From Bacillota bacterium (GTDB taxonomy: Bacteria > Bacillota > Clostridia > Lachnospirales > Lachnospiraceae), in contig JAFAEB010000430.1 of the NCBI GenBank assembly GCA_023424235.1, forward strand, positions 1-6,135: a stretch of DNA of 6,135 nucleotides. Reading direction: 5' to 3'. Under the pieces are notes generated by a model. That model saw nothing but the letters and a program-made list of their open reading frames with translations, had not been told where the DNA came from and did not search any database. Shown piece after piece: positions 1 to 5,138 of the stretch (the first letter of the stretch is position 1; each line of letters starts with the position of its first letter). The position numbers and the translations under genes were made by a program.

Positions 1-664
1 TATGTGTATAAGAGAGAGTCTCTCTTCTGATTCTTTCATTCTTATTATGCAATAAAGTAATGAATCTACCTTGTGTGATTTGAATCTCTTCGCCATTATC
101 ATCTGTGATATATGGATATTCCATGTCAGCATTTTTAAACATGGTATATGCTTTGTTGGCAGTATCACCAACTGCTTGTGAAGAAGCTAATAATTGTTCC
201 ATTTCTGTAGAAAGAGTATGTACTTTTCTTCTACGTATTTCATTGATATATCTTTTATATTTAAGTAATTCTTTTTCTTCTTCGTAGAATTTTTCTAATT
301 GCTCATCTGAGATAAGTAATAGCTCTGGAGTATCAAAAGCAAGTGCTTCTGATATTTTTTTAGATAATAAGGTTGCTCTACCAGATAATTCTTGTGAATG
401 TGAATTAGTAGTATCAACGTCTACGATTCTCTTAGCATAGCTAAAGATTCTAGAGAAATTAATACCAAGCTCATTATTAAGGTCTAAAAACTCTAATAAT
501 TTTGCTCCACTATCTCCTAAATGACCTTTATAACTTTCAATTACTTTAATATCAGCTTCCATTTGTTTTACTGCCACTTCCCAATCAGCTTCTGTTTGAT
601 ATAAATCTTCAATTGCCCAAGTGTCTTCTACTTTTACATCTTTACGTTTCATTAATTGACCCAT
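1..664 (-). CDS. pepF: Oligoendopeptidase F, N-terminal part (partial, runs off left edge)
   Basis: This is the first 221 codons of a peptidase family M3B zinc oligopeptidase, which cleaves short peptides in the cytoplasm. The start ATG at 664-662 follows a GGAGG (671-675) at 6 nt spacing; the ATG at codon 5 has no such site. What is seen: the family's opening (TWAIEDLYQTEADWE, residues 15-29), a long helical N-terminal region, and the typical stretch LSTEMEQLLA (151-160) followed by AYTMFKNADMEYP (172-184), DDNGEEIQIT (188-197) and ERIRRETL (210-217). These match the oligopeptidase F N-terminal domain. Full-length members are about 600 residues, so the HEXXH zinc motif lies outside the window and activity cannot be judged. 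The gene reads away from the broken toxin remnant and is likely transcribed from the promoter at 813-843. Family assignment is confident; substrate is unknown. Confidence 0.9.
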   Translation of the reverse strand, partial: MGQLMKRKDVKVEDTWAIEDLYQTEADWEVAVKQMEADIKVIESYKGHLGDSGAKLLEFLDLNNELGINFSRIFSYAKRIVDVDTTNSHSQELSGRATLLSKKISEALAFDTPELLLISDEQLEKFYEEEKELLKYKRYINEIRRRKVHTLSTEMEQLLASSQAVGDTANKAYTMFKNADMEYPYITDDNGEEIQITQGRFITLLHNKNERIRRETLSYTH

Positions 665-812
665 AAAATACCTCCATATCTATTCATAAAGTAAGTTAGG
701 TAATATCATGAACTTCCCAGCTAAAGAAGCAAATCTTCTAATTCACCTCAATCCTTAAGCTAGTTTAAGTTCATAAATATACTTAAAAGGTTCCATAATT
801 CTCTTAATAGCT

Positions 813-843
813 ATCATAAGCCCTAAAGTAGACTTTAGGTCAA
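813..843 (-). promoter_or_regulatory. Candidate MerR-type promoter and operator for pepF
   Basis: On the minus strand a -35 box TTGACC (843-838) and a -10 box TATGAT (818-813) are separated by exactly 19 bp. An 18-bp dyad CCTAAAGTAGACTTTAGG (822-839) fills most of the spacer and touches the -35. A 19-20 bp spacer occupied by a dyad is the known design of MerR/SoxR-family controlled promoters, and the dyad resembles SoxR-box geometry (two 8-bp arms around a 2-bp centre). Transcription would start near 806 and leave a leader of about 140 nt before the pepF ATG. A weaker alternative on the same strand is TTGCTT-17-ATGATA nearer the gene. The regulator is not identified; the merR gene in this window is a candidate by proximity only. 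Confidence 0.45.
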
Positions 844-874
844 GATAATTTATAAAATTTGTCAATTTAAACAA

Positions 875-912
875 AATAGTCATAGCTAAAGTTAACTTTA
901 GCTATGACTATT
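875..912 (-). terminator. Perfect 38-bp palindrome, probable terminator after the toxin remnant
   Basis: Two 19-nt arms pair without mismatch around the centre at 893/894 (core GCTAAAGTTAACTTTAGC, 885-902). Read on the minus strand the right-hand arm is followed by TTTTGTTTAAATT, a usable U-tract, and the palindrome starts about 30 bp after the end of the YoeB-like remnant. That position and tail suit an intrinsic terminator. The plus-strand side has no T-run. The central 18 bp also repeats the dyad of the pepF promoter, so it may double as a protein-binding site. Confidence 0.5.
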
Positions 913-945
913 GACAGAATTATGGAACAACATATTTAGATTTAC

Positions 946-1094
946 TTACTCATAATGTGTCCCAACTTAATAACTTTTATCGTTTTTTCATTCTCCAATA
1001 TTTCATATACAAGCCGATGTTGTAAATTAATTCTACGAGAATACGCACCCTGTAAATCATTTTTTAATTTTTTAGTTTTATAATTGTATTTTTT
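946..1094 (-). pseudogene. Remnant of a Txe/YoeB-family toxin (RelE/ParE superfamily), truncated and frameshifted
   Basis: Minus-strand translation from 1094 gives KLKNDLQGAYSRRI then NLQHRLVYEILENEKTIKVI. This is the C-terminal half of a Txe/YoeB mRNA endonuclease, the toxin partner of YefM-type antitoxins. An in-frame stop at 1095-1097 and lack of any start remove roughly the first 40 residues. Near 962/963 the frame loses one base: the other frame continues as tgg-less GG then ACA CAT TAT GAG TAA, i.e. the family ending W-T-H-Y-E-stop if one T is restored. The terminal His-Tyr pair is catalytic in E. coli YoeB, so the remnant cannot be an active toxin. In its present frame it reads on to a stop at 942-944. 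No antitoxin is recognisable upstream (1098-1230). Family recognition rests on the SRRIN..HRLVY motif. Confidence 0.7.
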
Positions 1095-1110
1095 TTAATT
1101 ATCATTTTAG

Positions 1111-1186
1111 TTCATAATCGTAACATATCATCTAAATTTATTTTTTATTGTAAAAATGTGAATGAAATTTTCATAATCGTCACATA
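1111..1186. repeat. 17-bp direct repeat pair, 59 bp apart
   Basis: TTCATAATCGTAACATA at 1111-1127 recurs as TTCATAATCGTCACATA at 1170-1186, with 16 of 17 identical. The second copy overlaps the -10 region of the promoter proposed for the 27-codon ORF. It may be a tandem operator or a decayed promoter duplication; the first copy lacks a matching -35. Confidence 0.55.
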
Positions 1187-1189
1187 ATA
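1159..1189 (+). promoter_or_regulatory. Sigma-G-like (forespore) promoter for the 27-codon ORF
   Basis: GAATG (1160-1164), 18 bp, then CATAATA (1183-1189) fits the Bacillus sigma-G consensus as I remember it (GMATR-N18-CATWMTA) at every position. Transcription would begin near 1196, giving a leader of about 33 nt that contains the GGAGG at 1216-1220, a natural distance. An alternative sigma-A reading is TTGTAA (1148-1153)-18-CATAAT (1172-1177). The sigma-G reading fits better but depends on this being a sporulating organism. Confidence 0.45.
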
Positions 1190-1228
1190 TTCTTGTAAAA
1201 CCAAACAAACTGAGTGGAGGTAACAAAG

Positions 1229-1312
1229 ATGAGTAATCAGAGTAACCGTAACATTCAAAATTCGGAGGCCTTAGAAGGCATTAGTGCTGGAGATGAGCCA
1301 ATCGACAGGTAA
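1229..1312 (+). CDS. 27-residue hydrophilic micro-protein, function unknown
   Basis: A short ORF begins at ATG 1229 behind GTGGAGG (1214-1220) with 8 nt spacing, one of the best ribosome binding sites in the window, and ends at TAA 1310-1312. The peptide begins MSNQSNRNIQNSEALEG and ends ISAGDEPIDR. Its first half is rich in Asn, Gln and Ser; five acidic residues outweigh two Arg. There is no Cys, no hydrophobic segment and no signal peptide, so a membrane toxin or typical lanthipeptide precursor is unlikely. A sigma-G-like promoter sits upstream and hairpins follow directly, so promoter, RBS, ORF and terminator form a complete unit. I do not recognise a family. A small spore or forespore peptide is an inference from the promoter; a regulatory leader peptide is the main alternative. 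Confidence 0.5.
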   Translation: MSNQSNRNIQNSEALEGISAGDEPIDR

Positions 1313-1344
1313 GGGCTTATAGGACATAAGCGTCTTATAAGCCC
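1313..1344 (+). other. Stable hairpin abutting the micro-ORF stop codon
   Basis: Arms 1313-1325 (GGGCTTATAGGAC) and 1332-1344 (GTCTTATAAGCCC) pair over 13 bp with a single G-U and a 6-nt loop. No T-run follows (GAAGAGG), so it is not a classic terminator. The loop ATAAGC (1326-1331) can instead pair with GCTTAT (1315-1320), giving a smaller, mutually exclusive stem. It may protect the transcript's 3' end or act as a pause or switch structure. Confidence 0.5.
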
Positions 1345-1367
1345 GAAGAGGTTTTGCAAATTATAAT

Positions 1368-1414
1368 GGTCTATTTATTTACAAAAATCTTTGTGAAATA
1401 AATAGACCTTTTAA
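1368..1414 (+). terminator. Intrinsic terminator between the micro-ORF and the GH2 gene
   Basis: GGTCTATTTATTT (1368-1380) pairs perfectly with AAATAAATAGACC (1396-1408); an inner 5-bp stem (1381-1385 with 1390-1394) extends it around the loop AATC. The T-run (TTTT, 1409-1412) follows on the plus strand, so it ends the micro-ORF transcript. The stem lies just past the GH2 stop codon, and on the minus strand it probably also stops GH2 transcription, though its tail there is weaker. Confidence 0.75.
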
Positions 1415-1416
1415 AT

Positions 1417-4137
1417 TTATATATTAAATAAATCCTTTAATGTTTCTTCATCACACTGATAGCTTGGATTAAAGTCATCCGAGCTAACATATGCTCCAAT
1501 TGCTTTTCTTAAATATTCAGTCTGTAGTGATTTTGGATTATCCGTAAAATCATAACAACAAACAAGAAGCTTTCCTAAACCAACCTTTACTTCAAACAAT
1601 CCACTGCATATATGATTATGATAAAAGTTTGGTACATACATAGTCATTGGGTTAACATGAGGAAGGGAATCTAGTTCAATTGAAAATCCTTCTTCCATAA
1701 AGGTCTTCCATTCATAATCACCATATCTCATGTCTTCATAATAAGTTTTAAAGAATGGATGTTCATTTTCAATAATCATACCACAAGGATCCTTTGACAT
1801 AAAGTGAACTGGACTCCAAAATACTGGAAAACAAGTAGTTTCTGAGAGTTTCTTTACTTGACTTTTCTTAGGACTAAGAATAATCGTTTCTCCAGCATGT
1901 AACCTATCAATAATGGTATCATTCCATTCTTCCATTTCTATTTCAGTGTTCAGAGCTTTTGAATACACCCATATGGTCCACTGATTCTTAATATTATCAT
2001 CAGTTTTTGCTTCAATATGTAGTTTCACTCTTCCATTTAGTTTGGTAAAATCTAGTTGTCTAAGTACTGGGCCTATTTCATTTAAGCCAATTTTTAAGTG
2101 CTCCACTTTAATTATTTCTTCATAATGATAAAAACCTTTTTCATCTTTCACTGTAAACCTTACACTTTGATTCTCTAATTCATATTCCGTATAATTTGCT
2201 ATATGTAAACTCATATCTACTTTATCATGGGCGGAATATATCCTCTTATCCATCTGGAGTAACAGGACTTCCTGATTACAAAATTGCTTAAATTCCTCTT
2301 CATCTGTAATGCCTTTACTATCAAAGAATACATCCAATAATCCTACCGTTGCTGTACTTTGACCTGGAAAATCATGCAGGGATAATAACTGAAAACCAGC
2401 CATCTTACTTGTATTAAGTGCTGCTTCACATTCAGCCTTATATAGTTCATAAGCTAATCTGCCAGAACAACGGACAAAATCAGGAACAAATCTAGTCATA
2501 TTCTTTTTCTCTAAATCATCTCGAATTACATCAAAATTAACAGGTAATAAATTCCCAACATACTTGTTAATATCCTCTACATTAGGGTATACTACATACT
2601 GGCCTATCTCATGTGAGATAACAGGAATATCTTTTTTGGCTACACCAAGATCAAAGTTTAGAGTTGTAGTATTAACGAGCTCTTGCAAAAAGTACTGGCC
2701 TCTAATACCAACACCATCCGAAGATTGGGCAATGAAAATGTCATCGAAAGGATGGGTTTTGCGATCCCAATTGCTAGTAAGTGTATATAGAATATAGGGA
2801 TTCATCTTTTTTACCCTATCAATAATATCTTCCAATAATTTATTGTCACCATTCAATTCATTTCCATTACTAAAGATGCAAAAGGATGGATGGTGAGAAT
2901 ATTTAGATATAATTCTCATTGCTTCTTCTGGTAAATAAGTATACTGAGTCGGTGTACTACCTACTTTGATATCCATATAGCTATCAAGCCACATAGGTCC
3001 TTCTACTTGTAGATAGATTCCTAGTTCATCTGCAACCAAGAATGCAGCTTCCGGAGGACACCATGAATGAAATCTAATATGATTAAGTCCGTAAGATTTG
3101 GTCGTACTCATGACTTTATACCACATCTCTTTTTCCATCGGTGGATATCCTGTTAGAGGATAAAGGCAACAATCTATATTACCTCTTAAGAAAGTTGGTT
3201 TACCATTTACCAAAAGGTCTTTTCCCTTTGCCTCCATCTGACAAAAACCAGTCGTTCTAATATCATCTATTACAATACTATCGTTAACATCCATCACTTG
3301 TAGATAAAGCTCGTAGCAGGTTGGATGAAATTCATTCCATAGTTCGACATCTTTAGCGAGTGGTAATTGTAAATCAATTCTATAAGATTGCTGTATTAAA
3401 TTAGATTGTTCTTCTAAATTTAATGTTTCTTCTATATTAGCTACTCTTCCTACATAGCTTTGTATGAATTGTCCATTCTCTACTATGGTAAGCTTGTATG
3501 TTTCTAAGCTTTCATTGGATAATAAACGAATATCAAAGAGCCCCATATGCTCTCTTCCATTTACACCAATATTAAAGGTAAGAAACTCATAAGCTCTCCT
3601 CTTAGTAAGATACATCTTACCTACAATTCCATTCCATATTGTTTGGGTTTCCTCCGTGTATGCACTAGAATAAGTCCCAATCCTATTAATATCACGATTA
3701 TCAACACATACTGTTATAGTTAAGGTTTTACACTTCTTATCCTCATTTACTAATGAATATAAATGTGGACAATTTAAACTATCCTGGCTCCCAATATAGC
3801 TTCCATTAATCCATACCTTACTCTCAAACATAATACGTTCTAAAAACAACTGATAATCCCCAATGTCCACTTCTTTCTCTAATTCTATTGTCTTTTGATA
3901 CCAAGCAGCTCCTATATATCGATACTTTGCGCGTAGACTTCGTACATTTTCCTTGGTAAGTCCCTCTTCCTTTTGATAAACTTCACCGATATGATTCTCT
4001 GCAAGGGTACCTGGAAGTACCACCCTATCTCCATCTAAACTTTTAATATACCATTCCTCTGCTAATCCTATATCTAAGGGATCTAATTTACAAATCCACT
4101 CCCCAGATACATCTATAGTTTTTACTTCTATGCCCAT
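1417..4137 (-). CDS. Glycoside hydrolase family 2 exo-glycosidase, cytoplasmic
   Basis: This complete 906-residue GH2 enzyme removes a terminal beta-linked sugar (galactose-, glucuronate- or related) by a retaining mechanism. The start ATG 4137-4135 follows AAAGGTGG (4145-4152); an in-frame extension of 48 codons has no RBS and an unrelated basic sequence, so it was not used. Domains by rough residue: sugar-binding jelly roll 10-180 (LPGTLAENHIG; FLERIMFESKVWING), Ig-like sandwich 185-298, TIM barrel 300-610, then an Ig-like segment 625-730 and an extra C-terminal domain 735-900. The acid/base is very likely Glu427 (SNGNE), the nucleophile candidate Glu510 (ISHEIGQY). The barrel shows IRFHSWCPPEAAFLVADELG (354-373) and GFQLLSLHDFPGQ (581-593). 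No signal peptide is present, so imported oligosaccharides are the likely substrate. No transporter or other glycosidase is adjacent, so the exact sugar cannot be named. Confidence 0.9.
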   Translation of the reverse strand: MGIEVKTIDVSGEWICKLDPLDIGLAEEWYIKSLDGDRVVLPGTLAENHIGEVYQKEEGLTKENVRSLRAKYRYIGAAWYQKTIELEKEVDIGDYQLFLERIMFESKVWINGSYIGSQDSLNCPHLYSLVNEDKKCKTLTITVCVDNRDINRIGTYSSAYTEETQTIWNGIVGKMYLTKRRAYEFLTFNIGVNGREHMGLFDIRLLSNESLETYKLTIVENGQFIQSYVGRVANIEETLNLEEQSNLIQQSYRIDLQLPLAKDVELWNEFHPTCYELYLQVMDVNDSIVIDDIRTTGFCQMEAKGKDLLVNGKPTFLRGNIDCCLYPLTGYPPMEKEMWYKVMSTTKSYGLNHIRFHSWCPPEAAFLVADELGIYLQVEGPMWLDSYMDIKVGSTPTQYTYLPEEAMRIISKYSHHPSFCIFSNGNELNGDNKLLEDIIDRVKKMNPYILYTLTSNWDRKTHPFDDIFIAQSSDGVGIRGQYFLQELVNTTTLNFDLGVAKKDIPVISHEIGQYVVYPNVEDINKYVGNLLPVNFDVIRDDLEKKNMTRFVPDFVRCSGRLAYELYKAECEAALNTSKMAGFQLLSLHDFPGQSTATVGLLDVFFDSKGITDEEEFKQFCNQEVLLLQMDKRIYSAHDKVDMSLHIANYTEYELENQSVRFTVKDEKGFYHYEEIIKVEHLKIGLNEIGPVLRQLDFTKLNGRVKLHIEAKTDDNIKNQWTIWVYSKALNTEIEMEEWNDTIIDRLHAGETIILSPKKSQVKKLSETTCFPVFWSPVHFMSKDPCGMIIENEHPFFKTYYEDMRYGDYEWKTFMEEGFSIELDSLPHVNPMTMYVPNFYHNHICSGLFEVKVGLGKLLVCCYDFTDNPKSLQTEYLRKAIGAYVSSDDFNPSYQCDEETLKDLFNI

Positions 4138-4251
4138 AATCAAACCACCTTTCACTATAACTCTAACATAGGAAACTAAAGATTTCATTCTAAAAAATTG
4201 CCTTCTTATACATAAATTTTTCCATTTAATTCGAACTATATAATTAGCCCT

Positions 4252-4281
4252 TGCATACCGTTTACATTCATTTATTATCAA
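4252..4281 (-). promoter_or_regulatory. Candidate promoter for the GH2 gene, with partial cre-like site
   Basis: On the minus strand TTGATA (4281-4276) and TATGCA (4257-4252) are separated by 18 bp; transcription would start near 4245, about 108 nt before the GH2 ATG. TGTAAACG (4266-4259) within the spacer matches the strong half of a CcpA catabolite-repression site, but the second half (CA) is one base too far, so carbon repression is only a suggestion. Confidence 0.35.
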
Positions 4282-4283
4282 CC

Positions 4284-4312
4284 TTGATAAATATTTTCCT
4301 ATATGCTATCAT
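4284..4312 (+). promoter_or_regulatory. Plus-strand promoter feeding a short terminated transcript
   Basis: TTGATA (4284-4289), 17 bp, TATCAT (4307-4312): both boxes match the sigma-A consensus at 5 of 6 positions with ideal spacing. Its -35 lies 2 bp from the divergent -35 of the GH2 promoter; together they form the dyad TTATCAACCTTGATAA (4275-4290), which a single regulator could cover. Start of transcription would be near 4319. Confidence 0.5.
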
Positions 4313-4318
4313 ACATAT

Positions 4319-4407
4319 AGAAGATGTGGTACTAGCTTGTACCCCATGCAATTGAAACGAACAAAAATAAACCGTCTAGTCCTTAGGCTAGGGGCGGTTT
4401 ATTTTTT
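4319..4407 (+). ncRNA. Candidate small RNA or attenuated leader of about 90 nt
   Basis: A well-formed promoter ends just upstream and a strong terminator closes the unit, with no ORF having a ribosome binding site between. The predicted RNA carries a 5' hairpin GGTAC-TAGCTT-GTACC (4328-4343), an A-rich single-stranded linker (4350-4362) and the terminator stem. It could be a free small RNA, or a leader that lets merR be read when the terminator is disrupted. I recognise no Rfam family. Boundaries are predicted, not observed. Confidence 0.35.
4363..4407 (+). terminator. Strong, probably bidirectional intrinsic terminator upstream of merR
   Basis: Arms 4363-4374 (AAAAATAAACCG) and 4395-4406 (CGGTTTATTTTT) pair over 12 bp; inside, CTAG at 4376-4379 can pair with CTAG at 4388-4391 and CC with GG around a short loop. 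T-runs lie on both strands. There is no plus-strand gene immediately upstream, which is why a short RNA is proposed for 4319-4407. Confidence 0.75.
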
Positions 4408-4413
4408 ATATAT

Positions 4414-4443
4414 TTGACTTATCTTATACATGCTAAATAATAG
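4414..4443 (+). promoter_or_regulatory. Candidate promoter of the merR gene
   Basis: TTGACT (4414-4419), 18 bp, TAATAG (4438-4443) lies directly after the upstream terminator and about 30 bp before the MerR start codon, giving a short leader with the AGAGGTGA ribosome site (4463-4470). The -10 is weak; no dyad resembling a MerR autoregulatory operator is visible in the spacer. Confidence 0.4.
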
Positions 4444-4474
4444 TTCATCATTACATATAAGAAGAGGTGATTTT

Positions 4475-4993
4475 ATGACTTACACCATAGGCGAAATTTC
4501 AAAAATGTTTCAAATACCAATTCATACGATACGATATTATGATTCAGAAGGCTTATTTCCCTTTATAAAAAGAGATGAACATGATAATAGGTATTTTGAA
4601 GAGAAAGATCTAAAATTAATACGTAGCATCATTTGTCTTAAAGAAACAAATATGCCCTTAAAAGAAATTAAAAACTATATACATTTATATATGGGTGGAA
4701 ATTCTACCTTAGAGAAAAGGTATCAAATCTTTTATGCTCATAAGGAAAAACTATTACAACAAATTAAAAATCTTGAAGATAGTATGGCTATCATGGATAA
4801 AACCATGCATAATTATTCCAAAGCAATAGAGGATTACCATCAATCCAATGAATGTATCTTAAAAGAGGATAGCTCTTCTTCTGAAGATTATCAAAAAACT
4901 GAACCAGACAAAAGCTCCTATCATCCAATCAATGAAAGAGTTAATACTAGTTTATTTAACTTAATCTCAGAGAATGTAGAAATAGCAAAGTAG
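4475..4993 (+). CDS. MerR-family transcriptional regulator
   Basis: The product is 172 residues. The ATG at 4475 follows AGAGGTGA (4463-4470) at 4 nt; an upstream in-frame ATG at 4430 has no ribosome site and lies within the promoter. Residues 2-22 (TYTIGEISKMFQIPIHTIRYY) are the MerR winged-helix recognition segment, and YYDSEGLFPF (21-30) with the NRYFEEKDLKLIRSI wing and second helix (38-52) completes the domain. LKETNMPLKEI (55-65) is the family's third helical element; 79-120 is a long amphipathic helix expected to form the antiparallel dimer coiled coil. The tail, 125-172, is polar and Ser-rich (DSSSSED, 132-138) with no effector domain and only one Cys (127), so metal sensing is doubtful. 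Such proteins normally distort 19-20 bp promoter spacers to switch a few genes. Its target is unknown; the dyads near 822-902 are candidates. Confidence 0.9.
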   Translation: MTYTIGEISKMFQIPIHTIRYYDSEGLFPFIKRDEHDNRYFEEKDLKLIRSIICLKETNMPLKEIKNYIHLYMGGNSTLEKRYQIFYAHKEKLLQQIKNLEDSMAIMDKTMHNYSKAIEDYHQSNECILKEDSSSSEDYQKTEPDKSSYHPINERVNTSLFNLISENVEIAK

Positions 4994-4994
4994 T

Positions 4995-5046
4995 TAAAAG
5001 CACCTATGAAAACAGTAAAAACTGTTCCCATAGGTGCTTTTATTTA
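4995..5046 (+). terminator. Intrinsic terminator of merR
   Basis: TAAAAGCACCTATG (4995-5008) pairs perfectly with CATAGGTGCTTTTA (5029-5042); AACAGT-AAAA-ACTGTT (5011-5026) forms an inner stem. The T-rich tail lies on the plus strand directly after the stop codon. It may also serve the convergent membrane-protein gene, whose own 3' flank (5043-5138) holds no better terminator. Confidence 0.85.
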
Positions 5047-5138
5047 TTATAGATTATCGAGAAAATCGTTAGTCATTACCCTTGATTTCCTTTGCAATAA
5101 GGACTATTTCATCCTTGTACCCCTTTAACTGTAATCAA

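Larger units (their letters stand above)
790..928. repeat. 139-bp element with 25-bp terminal inverted repeats
   Basis: The left end 790-814 (beginning GTTCCATAATTCT) is the inverse of the right end 904-928 (ending AGAATTATGGAAC). The outer 13 bp pair perfectly; over 25 positions there are 21 Watson-Crick and 2 G-T pairs. Inside lie two dyads sharing CTAAAGT-NN-ACTTTAG (822-839 and 885-902). I see no target-site duplication and no coding capacity. It could be a MITE-like miniature element, or simply a structured control region between pepF and the toxin remnant. Confidence 0.4.

Noticed and set aside
105..287. 60-codon plus-strand ORF
   Set aside because: Lies entirely antisense to pepF with no ribosome binding site; shadow frame.
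1098..1228. Possible YefM antitoxin remnant upstream of the toxin fragment
   Set aside because: No frame on the minus strand shows YefM-like sequence; the stretch is AT-rich with stops and holds only the direct repeat and promoter.
2564..2797. 77-codon plus-strand ORF
   Set aside because: Antisense to the catalytic barrel of the GH2 gene, no ribosome binding site and no family resemblance.
4138..4281. 48-codon N-terminal extension of the GH2 reading frame
   Set aside because: No ribosome binding site at 4281, basic sequence unlike GH2 N-termini, and the region overlaps the likely promoter; the ATG at 4137 has AAAGGTGG at good spacing.
4328..4362. preQ1-I-like riboswitch (short hairpin with UAGCU loop, then A-rich tail)
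   Set aside because: The stem and the A-rich tail do not align with the preQ1 aptamer pairing, and no queuosine gene follows.
5069..5134. Minus-strand open stretch reading LQLKGYKDEIVLIAKEIKGN, coding-like, after the DUF4129 gene
   Set aside because: No start codon, a stop codon immediately upstream, only 21 codons and no recognisable family; may be a chance frame or a trace of a lost gene end.
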